From Ophioderma brevispina (lineage: Eukaryota > Echinodermata > Ophiuroidea > Amphilepidida > Ophiodermatidae): a DNA stretch of 64,000 bases. The notes under the pieces are model-generated. The model made no database searches and had not been told where the DNA came from. It saw nothing but the letters and a program-made list of their open reading frames with translations. How positions within the stretch are numbered: the first letter of the stretch is position 1; each line of letters begins with the position of its first letter. A program made the translations under genes and the position numbers. The DNA is taken from NCBI GenBank assembly GCA_023653785.1, contig JAMKCH010022271.1, positions 1 through 64,000 on the forward strand, read 5' to 3'. Positions 11,594-25,092 of this stretch are shown here, piece by piece.

Positions 11594-14077
11594 TATGTTG
11601 GTAACTTGGTACTTATTTTGGCATCAATGAAAGAGGAGGACCATAGCATCCACGAAAACCAAAATCATAAGCATCAAGGCAGGTGCTGTATAGAATGCAT
11701 TCTTTCTTAGTATTATTTTCATTCGTGTATCATAGAACTATGAGTAACCTAAAAGAGGGCATTTATAATACCGAATGTATGAGACAACTTTTGATTTCTT
11801 TTGAATTTCTGTTGCTCCTCTACTAAAGAAAAGTTTATTATAATGGCCACTCTGTTCAACTTTAATGTAACTCTGGTGAAGTGAACTATAGGCCTGACTA
11901 ACAATTTTGACAATCGGCAATACGAGCTAATTCCCATTTGTGGTAAATTTCCATCAAATCTGAGAATTGGAATATCCCTACCCTAATTTACTTAGGGATG
12001 TAAATTTTACTGGATAACAATAAACCTTACGGACAATTATTGTTGCCATTCATTACAATTTATCTAATCATAGTTTAAGTTATATTTTCTGACCACATTT
12101 GACATAAATCTTTAGTATTCCCCCTCCAAATCTGAGTTCATTTTGATCCTCAACCCAATTTGACTCTAAAATGAGTAAATTTGCATCTATCAATGTCTCC
12201 CACCTAATTATATTCCCTTGTGTATTTTAGAAAAGGTACAATTAGACGTTTACCATCTTTTGAAAATTTTTTAACCTCTTGTGGGACATTTTTAACCCCA
12301 AAGTGTGTTCATTGAAAAGGCGTCGCACTCTTCATTTCTTTACTTAATCATTGTCCTTTGGGCAGTAAATGAACTTATTATCCATTTAGCTATTTTGAGA
12401 AAAGAGTGTTATGCAGCTATTTATTAGTTTTTGGACAAATTTGAACTTGTTTGGCCATTTGACCAACAACAACTGTCAATTGAAATGGCTACTCTTCTTT
12501 TCAGTTAATGTATAATTTCTTTGGGAAGAAACTTTACATATTCCCATTCTGATTGTTGAGAAGGAGGGCATGTTGGACTCATTTATTTTATGGATTTTGT
12601 TGGCAATTTATTGATGGTTTTTTGGCCAATTTGGAACCCCCGGATACGCTATTTCCATTTACATGTCGTATACATTCCCTACACCATCCGTCTCATTTTG
12701 TGTTCCCTTGGGATGTAACGGCACCTTCTGACGAAAGAGTTTGAAAGAAAAAAGGCAATATAGGATTGATTTTATCTATTTTTGGACTATTTTGACCTTT
12801 TTTTTGGCCATTTTGACCCCAAATCATTTAATAACATTGGAATGACTTCCATATATTCCCTTAAATATTATTCCTTTGAAGGTTAATGACCATGTTATGA
12901 GAGATTATTTGGAAGAAGGAATGCATTTCGACTGATTTACCTATTTTTGGAACATTTTTTACCTTTTTGGCCATTTTTTTAACCCTAAAAATTAAAAAAT
13001 TAATGGCCACCCCCATAGCGCTATTGTATTATTCCATGAGGGATGCAAATCCCACAGGTTGGCTTTTGTAACAAATTACGCCGAACTGACGGGACGATAC
13101 TAGCCGTTCAAAACTTTTTCTGAGCACTTTTTGCTGTATGGCCGGTCATTCTAAATCAGAAGTTGCGCATCTTGGTTCCAGCACCGTTGTTCAGACCATA
13201 GGTTGTTTTATATTTTTTCTTTTTCTTTTCTCGTTTATCTGTTTTCTGCTTTCAAACACTTCCAAAACTTGTTTAGCTAAACAAAATTTTAGCTTAAAAT
13301 CGCTTGTACTTTAAAAATTACTTTTAAGCAAAAAACGCGTTTTAAAATATTTTTAACTAACGATATTCTTGCTTTAAAGAAGTCTTTAAAAATCTATTAA
13401 CACCATCGTTATTTAAAGACGCTAACTTGAGTGTATCAAATGCACCTATTGTGTTTTAATGGTTGCGCGCCCAAAGTTAATCATGGCTTTCCGTAGGTTT
13501 AAAGTGAACACCAACTGGGGGCAAGAATTATAGCAGCCATTGCTGTGTCATTTGCACCGTGCACTTGTAGTACATGTGGAACTGTATTTTTTGTGAAACT
13601 TTTCTCGACAATCTTGCAACACACAAGGTTTTTCTAAATCAAACTTGTATTATGAGGATTTACCACAATCATGGGTGGTCCTTTTTTTTAAAATGTGTTC
13701 ATTGGGTGTATTCTCGGGGAAAGGTTTATAATACAGGGGTCAAAATATAAAGGGGCCCAAAAATGTGTTTGATAAGTAAGATACCATCATGTTCAACCTC
13801 TTTTCAAGGAATTACAGAAAGGTATAGGTTTGCCCTAGTCTGAGGGTTTAGAGAAGCGTTGCAGACATTTGTAACACATCTCAAGTACAAAAGGTGAGTG
13901 ATTAAATATGTTGTTGACAGACTGACAGAACCCCTGAAACTTGATTCTTAAGTGCAAGGCAAATGGCTTCTTAAGGAAGGGGTGGGGCAAGACAAAAGTT
14001 TGTACAGGGGGTCCAATTTTTAAATTTGATCCAATCATGTTTGAAAAGTAATACCATGTTATTTGTCTAACACAAGG
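11594..14077 (+). repeat. Tandem duplication A, unit 2 (~2.5 kb)
   Basis: This is the second copy of 9279-11593. It contains the foldback right arm again (about 12220-13155), the GGCCCGTATTCC-family relic (about 13265-13510) and the ACAGGGGTCAAA-type repeat (about 13740-14050). It ends at CTAACACAAGG before unrelated sequence. Extra inserted bases relative to unit 1 are scattered throughout. Confidence 0.8.
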
Positions 14078-16720
14078 ATTCAGGAACGGTATAGTTTGTA
14101 CTATCTACCACGTAAATTTAAGCTTTATAGGCTAAAACTATTCCTTACTTTTGAATCCGCTTGAGCTTCTCGCTCCGAGTCACCATAAAGTTGGCCAAAC
14201 CGCCTTATGCTTTTCCTCCTCTGTCACACATCATGTTCTCCGGTTCCGCCTATACGTGTCCCGCTCTGCTCGAGACAACAACCTAAATTGACACACGGGA
14301 CGGTAAATCCATCCGCCTACGGGGCGGCGGACCCTCCCCGGTGTGTGGTGGTTCTGTACCTGGGACACCCCCCGTCCTCTGTGGCACGTGTGGCGCCTTG
14401 GGTATGTAAAATATTGGGATGGTGTTTTGCTGTTTAACGCCGGCCGCGCCCGAGCTCGCGGAGCGAGTCCCGGTCAGTGCGGGAAGGGGGTGGGGCGGGG
14501 GGGGGGGGGTATAAATGGTTAAGAGAGAGCTCCGAGCGTGGCGCATGGGGCGCGCGCCGTTCACCTAAATAAATGTAATCCTTGTGTCTAACAAAATACA
14601 TTGTATCTTTTTTTTTCAAATTCAGCGAGATTGGATCACATTTAAAAATTTGACCCTCTGTACAAACTTTGTATTCCCCCACCCCCTCCTGTTCCCTCCT
14701 CTCCTTAAGGCGCCATTTACTGCACTTAAGAATTATGGTTCAGGGGGCCTGTCAGTCTGGTCTACATATTTAAATCACTCAAACCTTTTTTACTTGAGAT
14801 GTGTTACAAATGTGTGCAAGCTCCGGGGCTAAAGGCGAAACGGGTTCAAGGTCCCCACTTGGGGTTAACATTTCATGATTCATCGTGTTTTGTTTAATTT
14901 GTGAAAATTAATGCCAAATTTGTTCGTCTCCTATATAGAATCCGAAAATATACAGATCGCGTTTTGTCAATGACGTTTCGATTATAATTAAGAGGGCAAT
15001 AATGGCCGTGGTCCACATGGGATCTATGGGAGACCACTAGTCAATATCTGTAAAGTCTCGACCTTTATAAAAGTCTAAACACGAATTTTTTATCACATTT
15101 TCATTTTCGGTGGGGTATTTATTTTTCCCGGAGCGGAGGGTTAACTGATTGGGTCCCCCCACAAACACCAGTTTCCAACCAAAATGCTGGGACGGGCGAT
15201 TAGTCGGGTGGCTCAATAAGTGGAACTTGAAGGGCGGGTTTGGGGGGGCCTTGTGTGGCGGTGATGTTGGGGGGAGGGGGGGCGGGGCAGGGGGGTAGAA
15301 CACTAGGTCTTAAATATTGCAAACTATACCTTTTTTAAAACCTTATGAGCAAACGAACAGATTAGTATAAATTTTAATAAACAAAGTTGTAAAAAACACT
15401 TTTATTGGGGGGGTTTGCCCCCCGTGTAAAATTTGCCCCCTTCACCTTCACGCGGGGGGGCCCCCGCCCTTATACAACACCCCACTAACACATTTTGTGG
15501 TGGGGGAAAGGGGACTGTGAGGCGGACGGCGTCTGATTTTGGCAGATTCTCCCCATGAGGTGTGTTGCGTGTATGGTTGGGGTGAAAAGAGCGACGAGGG
15601 GGGGTTGGTGTGGGGTGCGACAATTGTATACAAAAAAAGGCACTAAAGAGGGGGCCCGCAACATTAATTACATTTCCCCGTGTACTATTGACGGAAACAC
15701 CACATTGAAACCCTTCTTTATCTAGCCGGGGCCGTACCTGAGTTGTGGGGGAGATTGGGTCGTTGTATTTTGGCGGAGTTAAAGTTGCGTCTAACTTTAG
15801 TTGAACTCCTTTATGGAATTGGCCTTTATTTAAACGACAATTTATCTTTGCATTTAAACGTTTGCTTAGCTTACATTGGCGCTAAACAACACTTTTGTAA
15901 TACGGGATGTTCATACTGGACCACCCTCTCATTTGTGTTTTTTGGCATGTACATGCAGTACAGGGGCAGCGCAGGGTAAAATTATATGGAGGGGCGAAAC
16001 ATCATAGAGGAGGGGGAACAGTACAAATGAACTCATTTAGGTTAAAAAAATCCTAATTTTACCTAATTTATTGCTCACCCCCTATTTTCCTTAAAGGAGA
16101 CCGTATCAAGTAATCACTTACACTAATATGCTATAAAAACAATTGTTGAACACTATGGACTGGTTTTCATGGGAAAACTGAATTATACTTACCATAAAAC
16201 GAATTAAACCATTTTGGTCTGTACCAGGTGCGCTTTTGAATTTCGCGCTACGGCACGCTACCTGTACATGGGCTATGTAATTTGTGTTTGCTATACGGAC
16301 GGCACAGAGCGTCATACATCTTCACGCATGATGCGTTTTCATAATGTGTAATTTCCTATAGCAATGTATGACCCTAAACGTGGCCTCGGTCGTGTCGCAT
16401 AACACGCTATATACACAGCGCGATTTTTTTAAATTAGCACATGGTCAGAAGACTAGAATTGATGGTTTTAATTCATTGTTAGGGTTATATAATGCGTGTT
16501 TCTATGGAACCACTCTATATGTGGTCAATAATTTATTTTATAGTGTATATTGTTTAATATGATTCGTTGTACGGGTTTCTCCTTTAATTTTGAAATTCTC
16601 AAGGTGGGCGGTCGCCCCCCTGCCACCCCACCCCACCGCCCTTCCCCCCCCCCCCCCCGGCGCCGCCCCTGATTGCAGTTACAACTATTCCATGGGAGGA
16701 CAATCCCAACTGGAAACTCT
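14078..16720. other. G/C-homopolymer-rich low-complexity stretch, no gene
   Basis: The base composition departs sharply from the AT-rich surroundings. There are runs of G or C at about 14490-14515, 15245-15300, 15405-15475 and 16615-16665. Overlapping open frames on both strands are proline-, glycine- and arginine-rich by-products of these runs. About 14590-14830 is a recognisable reverse-complement copy of the ACAGGGGTCAAA repeat family. No exon was recognised. Confidence 0.5.
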
Positions 16721-18560
16721 CGCAAGTCATAACATCTTCTTTAACCAAACTGCTTACAAGAAATGTCCTTAGGGCAGGGGTACATCCAGGATTGTGTCTT
16801 TTTTCATACAATCATATACTTTATTAAGTTTCAAATTGGGGGAATCGCTGGGCCCAACTTACTACGTTTCCATACATTTCATTCTATCGCATTCCATTTT
16901 TGAGATTAGGCCAAGTAATACTGTCATCTACTCATTTATTACAATTCCGTACAAACTTGGTACCATCACTACAAACTACATTTTTGAACAAAATTGTTAT
17001 AATTTACCGCCTCCCACCGAAAACGCAAGTTTCTTTTTTCCACCATAATTCTAAAAAGGAAAAATAAAATAACTAAAATGGCTTGTAGTACATGGGAACA
17101 TATCTAGTGTTAATGCCATTTACAACCTTGCAACCAATGTTTTGTTTGAAAATCAACCTTTTGAGGAAGTGTGTTCTTATGCTTTGGGGAGGCCGGGTTA
17201 TAATATTACCATGGTCCAATATAAAATTGTCGAAATGTGTTGATTTATAACCAACTGGCTTAATTACATTTCAAATGATTTTTGAAAGGTAGATTTTGGG
17301 GGGGGGGGGGGGGGGGGGGGGAACTATGTCAGGTTGTAAGTTTTAGAAGTAGTTTAGGCAAAATGGGTTCGGGGTCGCAATGGGGGGAGTTCAGGTTGTT
17401 CAAGTGATTTTAAAAAATGGTGCCAAATTGTTAATGCAATTATGCAGCGCAAAACACTGTGCCAACTTAAAAAGCAATATTTAGCACTTCTTTTGAAGAG
17501 CGCCCCCAATTTTTTTTAAAAACATGAGATTTTTACACGGTTGCATTTGGTAACTGGCTCGTAAACCATACTTTGTGGAGTGAATGGTTAAGCTCGAAAA
17601 TGTCTGGTCTCACAAACGAAGGCATTTTTTAATTGAAAATTATTATCGGGATCCCGATAATATTCAAAAACGGCTCTGCTGGAAACGGGCCTTCCAATGT
17701 GAAGTATTCCGGGAATAGCGGTCCATGTACGTGTCTACGCCTCATCCATTAGTTGTTTTTTGGTTCAGTCCAATCAAGTTAGAGGTATTTTCTCTCGAGG
17801 TGGCACTTTTCAGCATCATGACCGGACATAAACGTATCATTCCCAGCTCTACCGGTAAGTCCATCTGGGATCCAAATTCTAATTACAAATTCAGCTTAAT
17901 TTATAGAAAATACGGGCATTTTTTAGCATTCTCGTGTCGCAGGTATAGTTTCCTAGATAATCACCAGCGTAACTGTGCCAAAATATAAAATTTTTAAAAT
18001 TGGGGGCCGCTCTCAAAAATGTGCCATTATGCTTTAATGCTAATGAGAATGCACAAGGGAAACCTAGGCATAATTCTGAGAGGCTCACATTGAACTGGCA
18101 ACCCTGGAAGCTTTTATTATTTAGTATGATCTAATGCACGATTTAAAAACTATTTGACAAATCGGACTACTCTGTAAATTGACCCATGATTACCCTACCT
18201 TGCATTGTTTGAATCGATTGTATGAAAACTTGGTCATAATAACCTTTTTGGGGGAAAATGGTATAGCTTTTAATGATTTCAAGCATTTAAAATTTTACTA
18301 CTCTGGTATCAAACTTCCGCCCCCGTTGAGAAACTCCGCTAAGAAGACCATTAAAAATGACAAACCTTGGTGTCTAAAGTGATATGGTCACGTCAACGCC
18401 GTGGCACGAACAAAGCACTGGCCCGGCAGTATTTGCTGGAGCCCTTCAGGGCTTGTGCTTTTACAAATTCGCGCTCAATTAGGCGTGAATGAGGGCGCAT
18501 TGATTGCTATTAAACTATAATGGGGTATATTCGTCGCACCTCTAACATGTCAGTAAACCC
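16721..18560. other. Intron, no gene recognised; G run and 22-bp palindrome
   Basis: About 17301-17321 is a run of more than 20 guanines. A perfect 22-bp palindrome lies at 17641-17662; its half-site is TATTATCGGGA. About 16810-16935 resembles 28180-28280 (sharing GAGATTAGGCCAAG). Short open frames here have no recognisable domain. Confidence 0.45.
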
Positions 18561-19860
18561 ATGGAGTGCAAATTGTTTTTGGGGTTGTCATAATAATTAT
18601 AATACGGCTGTTTTGATATTAGAGTTGTATCGGTGCGCAGGGCTACAGAGCGCGTAGCTCTGTTGCCATGGCGCGTATGTTCCAGGGTATTATGTTTGAT
18701 AGAGAGTTAACGTTTGGTGTCGAGGTGGGAGATTGGGGGGGGGGGTGTACGGGGAGTTTTGAGTTATGCACAGTAAATTTAACAGAAGCAAAGGATTGAT
18801 GAACTTTTAAGGCCCCGAATATTTAATCTAAATGACCGTTAATGTGGAAATTAACACTATTTTGCAGCGGGTAATCCACTAACCCCGACGGATTTTGAAA
18901 CCAATATCTTTTTTCTTAATTTATATCATGATAAGTTCGTGTTATACCTAAGATCTTTTGAACAAAGGTTTAAGAGATGAATTTTTTAATGTCAACTGGT
19001 ACCGAGACCGCCATAGTAATTCATGATGTAGCAGATTTCCACAATTACCGGTTTGGAAATCCCCAAATTGCCCCAAAAAAATCGAGCAGATCGTGTCCTA
19101 AACCCTCCTTGTTACTAAAGAAACCACTGTATTAATCTCAATCTTGACGATTACTGCTGGCCGGGACAACAGAGATACATAATGCTTGCTGCTTTGCCGT
19201 ATGTAGTTATAAACGGTAACGAGATGAATAGTTTGGTGTTACGTGTCAGGATACCCAGGTCACGCTGTCCAAGGCTCGGTATCAGTTTGCCTCTTCGGGG
19301 GCGAGACCGATATATATAAATCCGACTAGGTTTAAACAATATGTCTGTACATGACCCTCTGGCCCAAAGTGCTAATTTTGTTTTTTTCCAAAAGACAAAA
19401 CCGTTTATTATGGTCTAAAAACACAGTACAAATTTACCTTTTCCCTACTGATTCAAAAACCGCCTTACTAATGACGATAATCGGGTTGTTTTTTTCCAAT
19501 GTAGGGGATACGTACGTCTTTTTACCTGAATGGGGGTCCCCCCGAATCAAAATAATAAACCAATCAATGCCCGTGACGTCATCAAATCTTTATTTTTTTC
19601 CACAAAATGGCTGTTATTCCCATAATAAAATTCTTTTTAAGATTCCACATCTGTATATGTTCTTTAATAATTAATATTCAATTGTCCCGCATGACTGTGA
19701 AAAGAGGGTCCAATAAGTCTAAACAAACTAAAACATAGTCAGGCCGTCTAAATACCTTATAACCCGTGGACTGTATGAGCAGACTGTTCCCCGTATTAGT
19801 TTTAGCAGGCGTACAGCCACTTGCGCGCCGCTGCGGGGGTTTCTGCCGTCAAGAGTGCAA
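18560..19860 (+). repeat. Dispersed repeat B, copy 1 (~1.3 kb)
   Basis: The copy matches 53822-54930 along most of its length. Shared landmarks include ATGGCGCGTATGTTC-AGGGTAT, TTTGATAGAGAGT, a TTTGGAAATCCCCAA segment, GTGTTACGTGTCAGG-like, CTTCGGGGGCGA followed by GATATATATAAAT, and a G-rich end. No coding domain is visible. A GATATATATAAAT block could serve as a TATA box if the unit is a terminal repeat or promoter, but this is conjecture. Confidence 0.65.
18635..18674. repeat. Hairpin-forming palindrome in repeat B copy 1
   Basis: GCGCAGGGCTACAGAGC is followed by CGTAG and then GCTCTGTTGCCATGGCGC, which can fold into a stem. The same hairpin is preserved in copy 2 at 53897-53935, with GGTTATAGAGC pairing GCTCTGTAACC. 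A paired change kept in both copies would suggest the fold matters, but noise prevents a firm call. Confidence 0.55.
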
Positions 19861-20531
19861 AAAACTTTTGTTTGTAAATATTATGTCACCTCATCTGTAT
19901 GAAAATACTTAATTAAACCCACAATTAAATAAAGCACTTAACATCATGTGTTTTATGAATAAATGTATATCTTGTAATCAGCATGTTTTTTTTTCAGCAA
20001 CATTGTTAAAGCAGGGATGCAAGTTTAAGTGGTGTTCCAGAAACCAACAACTCCACTCTAAAAGGCAAAAAGCAGGAGTGACTCTCTAAGCATCTCTCCC
20101 CACCAAACGGGCCACCTTTGAAAGTAATTGAGCGTTGGGGGGGGGGGGGGGGGGGGGGGGGGGTATCTCTTATTCAGTTATCTTGTCTTTTTTTGGGTTC
20201 GGCACCTCCCCATTCCGCAAAAGAAATGGGCAAAATCGCATTTTTTTTAAGATCAACAATTTCTAAAAATTTGACAAAAAGGTCCAGCGTTATGGTGATG
20301 ATAATGTTCCAAAAAAGTAAAAAAAAGACCCATTTTTTGGGGGGGGGGGGTCTGCAAAAAGTTCACTTTTTCGGAAGTGGCCCATCCCTCTAATAACTTC
20401 CTGTGTTCGGCCCTGCTTCAAATGTTTTCGCACGTTGCGAATAATTTCTGAAATATGCCTTTGTTATTTTTCCAATGAGACCTTGTGGGTAACAATCGCT
20501 AAAAGAAATGGCGGAAATGGAATGGCCGCGA
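19861..20531. other. Intron with long G run; no gene
   Basis: About 20137-20163 is a G run of more than 25 bases, and 20340-20350 is another shorter one. The glycine-rich open frame across them is an artefact. Nothing else was recognised. Confidence 0.5.
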
Positions 20532-23248
20532 ATACAAAAAAAAAGCCTTTCAAAAAAGTGGAACTTTAAGATTTTTTACTGTGTGCCCGTTATCGCAATT
20601 CACATGACAGTACAGAGAGTACATTCCCATGAATTTCAAAGGTGGCCGACTTTTGCCGAAGCGACTTTGTGTTTAGGTGCCGCCATTTCTATGCACTATT
20701 CCTTCCTTCCGCGCACAAGGTCTTACAATTAAAAGGCAAGCCCTTGCTACAAATGTTATTTCATAATTATTCAGAATGGTCGGGACGACGAAACTTTGAC
20801 ATATTGGCCTGTAACCATACGATTTTCTATTTGTCGAGGTAAACGTAGGCCTATAATTTGTGTGTTGTTGACATCCACCTTCAATATAGGTCACCATATG
20901 GTTTTTGACTATTGTGGTTTTAAAAAACACATGAAAGCAAAAGAAGAACGCAATTATTGTTCTTAACCAACTTCAAACCTATTAATCTCTTGACAAATTG
21001 TTTTAGGAAACGTGAAACGATTTGACGATAATCGATAATTGTTTTTTCATTAAAGAGACCCTGGGTACATTCAAAAAATAATGCGCCCTCACGATTTTTT
21101 TTTTCAAAATACATAAAAATATTTTTTGCATGGTTGCAGAGCTTTTTATAACCAGTTAAACAATCCTACGGTCACTATAGTCTTTTTGTTGCCTGCGAAC
21201 CATTCCTGCGAATCTTAGGGGCCCTAGTATTAAAACTCTAACAGATAAAATTGCCCAGTGTGTAACAGCCTCGGCCGACCCTTATTTAGTAGATACCCGG
21301 CCCTAACATGTTTACAAACCTGCTTTTTAATGGTCTATACATTAGCCCTCACCTGAACTGTTTAAGACCAAAATTCACGCCCTTAAAGGTGAACAGAACG
21401 ATTTTTTTATAATAAATGTCGCCGGCGACATTAATTTCAGCAGACACTGAAATAGTGTTTAAAAGTCCCAGGAAATGAGATGATAACCTACACCAAATCT
21501 ATCAGAATTGAAAGGGTTAAAAAAAAAAAAAACAGGGCCAGAAAATAATACACTACCAGTTACATCATTAGTGAAACTATTGAGTATTCCAGTCAGTGTC
21601 TGAATATCTTCACAACCATCATGTCACCTGGAATTTTCTATTACTACTCTCTGAAAACTCAATAGTTTTCCCTAATGGTTGTCATCACCAACCCAATATT
21701 GAATGCTTTCTTCTGGTCCTTCCTTGTAGACTTGACACAAACACATCAATTCTATTTGCCTTTCCTGGACCATTTAACAATCACAAGAAAACACTCCTCG
21801 CCGGAGCCGCCCGATTTCGTGGCATACCCCTGTCTTTATAGGTCTGTTACCTTTGGGGTTTTTTAATATCAATGAGTAAGAATCCATTATATTCATGTAT
21901 AGACATATTTGTTTATTTAAGTTGTAGGCAAACTTAAAAGTTGGCCTACAAATTAGCTGGATATATTTAGCCTCTTATTGGCCATATCTGTTTTGATATT
22001 TTTATTTAATTATATTGGGTAAATAATATCGCCATCCTTCCCAATGGCCTAGATATCATTTGCCGAGCAAATTAAGAAATTCATATTTTGGTATAAAATG
22101 TGCCGTGCCGCTTTAAAGCATATACTAATCACCCCATTGGGTTGTAGTTAATCCGGGCCTGAATGTTTTAGATTGATCTTAGAGCTGTGGGAGTCTCGAG
22201 CTGGATTTTAATGTTTCCTGTCATAATATCCGATGCTGCACCTAACAAAACAAAATCACCTACTATCCAAACGTGATTCAGATACACGCTTAATATGAGA
22301 TTATGGCAAGAATATGGAAATATATAAGTTCTTAAACAAAGAAGCCCGTATTCCAAAAATCTGTTTTACCTAAACGCATTTTAGCTTAAATCGCCGTAAT
22401 GTAAATTTACTTTTAAGTAAACGCGTTTACATATTTTTTAAAAAACTCATTTGCTTTAACGGAAGCTTTAAAGTAGCGATTTATTGGTATAAATCTAAAA
22501 TCGGCACGCGAATATAAGTTATGAAAATTATCCCCCTAAATAAACGTACCAGATGGTTTTTTTTTTAATTTTTTAGTTTTTTTGGGTAAAAATTTCCCCC
22601 CAAAGATTATTTTATTGCCGACCAACTTACACAACTGTACACGATCATGGAAGCTACCATGTTTTATTCCGTGTTGTTCTTTTATCAAACGCCGCTGTTA
22701 ATACCGAAACAGAAGCCGGTGAAAATATATCCCATACGCGTATGGTAGGCCAAAGGGGCCACACGTGCACTAGCTACGCGCAGCTCTTGTTTTGGTGGTT
22801 TGTGAGGTTTTTTTTTGTGTGTGGTGGCGGGGCTCGAGCGAGCGATTTAGCCAAGCGGCAATGTTTTTCCTGAGCCGTGATAGATTGAAAGCGCACGAAG
22901 AGCGGGAGGAGACAACCTCGTTTGCAATAAAATACAACTCAATTATACTAGCAAGGGGGTACTATCACGAAGCTCTATGCCCTATATGTGTGGCCATATA
23001 TGTCAAAACTTTGATGAGGTGTAAACTATTGAAAAAGGGACTGAACAGTTTCAGGGGTGGGGGGGGGCAAGCACGAGAACGTGTTTATCAACCCCACAGT
23101 TGTGCAGCGTTAGTGTCAATTCACCCTCCCTGCTTTAGTGAAAAAATCAACATAGATTTACCATTATAGTTTGGGGTACACAATTAACCGCAATTTTAAG
23201 TTACAACTCGCACCTAGTGAATATAGTATGCTGTTTGAAGTTCCTGAT
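20532..23248 (+). repeat. Tandem duplication C, unit 1 (~2.7 kb)
   Basis: This unit is directly followed by a second copy. Shared landmarks include AAAAAGTGGAAC-TTTAA, GTGTGCCCG-TATCGCAAT, AATGTCGCCGGCGACATTAA (itself palindromic), a TCACCTGGAATTTTCTATTAC block, the GCCCGTATTCC MITE left end (22347), and CCCATACGCGTATGGTAGGCC. The junction falls at GAAGTTCCTGATATA. Unit 1 carries more inserted bases than unit 2. Confidence 0.82.
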
Positions 23249-24258
23249 ATACAAAAAAGCCGTTCAGAAAAAGTGGAACTTTTAATGATTTACTGTGTGC
23301 CCGATATCGCAATGTACATGACAGGACAGAGAGTACATTTCCCATTGAATTTCAAAAGGTGCCACTTTTGCCGAACGACTTTTGTGTTTAGGTCTCCGCC
23401 ATTTCTTGCACGATTTCCGCGCACAAGGTCTTACATGAAAAGGCAAGCCCTTGGCTACAAAATGTATATTTCATAATTATTCAGAATGGTCGGGACGCGA
23501 CGTTTGAACAATATTGGCTGTAAACCATAACGATTTTCTATTTGTGCTAGGTAAACGTAGGCCTATAATTTGTGTGTTGTTGACATACACTTCAATATAT
23601 TCAACATATGGTTTTGACTATGGTGGTTTTAAAACACATGAAAGAAAAAGAAGAAACGCAATTATTGTTATTAACCAACTTCAAAACTATTAATCTCATT
23701 GACAAATTGTTTTAGGAAACGGAAACGTTCTAGATCAAGATAATCGAGAATTTTTTTCATTAAAGAGACACTGGTACATTTCAAAAATAGTGCGCCCTCA
23801 CGATTTTTCAAAATTAATATTTTTGCATGGTTGCATAGCTTTTTATAGACCAGTTAACATCCTACGTCACTTCTTTTGTTGCCTGCGAATCCATTCCTGC
23901 GAATCGTTAGGGCCCATAGTATTAAAACTCTAACAGATACAATTGCCCAGTGTGTAACAGCCAGGCCGACCTATTTCAAGATACCAGGCCCTAACATGTT
24001 TACAAACATTGCTGTTAACTGGTCTATACATTAGCCCTCACCTGAACTGTTTAAGACCAAATCAGCGCCCTTAAGGGCAAACAGAACGATTTTTATAATT
24101 AATGTCGCCGGCGACATTAATTCAGCAGACGACGGAAATAGTGTTTAAAGGTCCCAGGAAATGAGATGATAAACCTACTCAAAATCTTTATGGGACATTT
24201 CAATTCCAATAAACAGGGCCAGAAAAAGAATACACTACCAGTGACATCATTAGTGAAA

Positions 24259-24555
24259 CTATTGAGTTTCAGTCAGTGTCATGAATAGATTCACACCAGT
24301 CACCTGGAATTTTCTATTACTCTCTGAAAAATCAATAGTTTCCCTAATGGTGTCATCACCAACCCAAATATTGAATGCTTTCTGGTCCCTCCTTGTAGAC
24401 TTGACACAAACCACATCAATTCTATTTGCATTTCCTGGGACCTTTAACACAAGAAAACACTCGCCGGAGCCCGATTTTCGTGGCATGACCCCTGTTTGAT
24501 AGGTCTGTGACCTTTGTGGTTTTAATATCAATGAGTACGAATCCATGATATTCAT
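24259..24555 (-). CDS. Hypothetical 98-residue minus-strand coding segment
   Basis: The frame reads from MNIMDSYSLILKPQRS to a terminal LFMTLTETQ and stop. The segment VPGNANRIDVVCVKSTRRDQ followed by NIWVGDDTIRETIDF has mixed, non-repetitive composition, alternating hydrophobic and polar residues like a beta-rich secreted or extracellular domain. I do not recognise a family. The equivalent sequence in duplicate unit 1 (about 21580-21860) keeps the same words but is frameshifted several times. No acceptor site was confirmed upstream. It could be a terminal exon of an antisense gene, a fragment of a transposon protein, or chance. Confidence 0.33.
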   Translation of the reverse strand: MNIMDSYSLILKPQRSQTYQTGVMPRKSGSGECFLVLKVPGNANRIDVVCVKSTRRDQKAFNIWVGDDTIRETIDFSESNRKFQVTGVNLFMTLTETQ

Positions 24556-25092
24556 GTAATAGACATATTTGTTGATTGAAGTTACGGCAAACTTAAAGTT
24601 GGCCTACAAATTAGCTGGATATATTTAGCCTCTTATTATGTCCATATCTGTTTTGAGTATTTTATTTTTATATGTAAAATATATCGCCATCCTTCCCATG
24701 GCCTAGACTATCATTTGCGAGCAAATTGAAGAAATTTCATATTTTGTGAAAATGTGCCAGTGCCGCTTTAAAGCATATACTGCAGTTTCCAAATGTTGAA
24801 TTTGATGGATTTTATGTTTCATGTCATAATATCGCATTCATTCTGAGTGAGATTATGGCAAGAATATGGAAATATATAATGTCTTAAACAAAGAAGCCCG
24901 TATTCCAAAAACTTGTTTAACTAAACGCGATTTTAGCTTAAAATCGCCGTAATTTAAAATTACGTTTAAGTAAAACGCGTTTAAATATTTTTAACCATTT
25001 GCTTACATAAACGGAAGCTTTAAAGCGATTTATTGGTATAAATCTATCGGCACATATATAATGAAATATCCCTAAATAAAACGTACCAGATG

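Noticed and set aside
14283..14682. Proline/arginine-rich frames in a GC-rich patch
   Set aside because: Products of G and C runs; no domain and no consistent frame.
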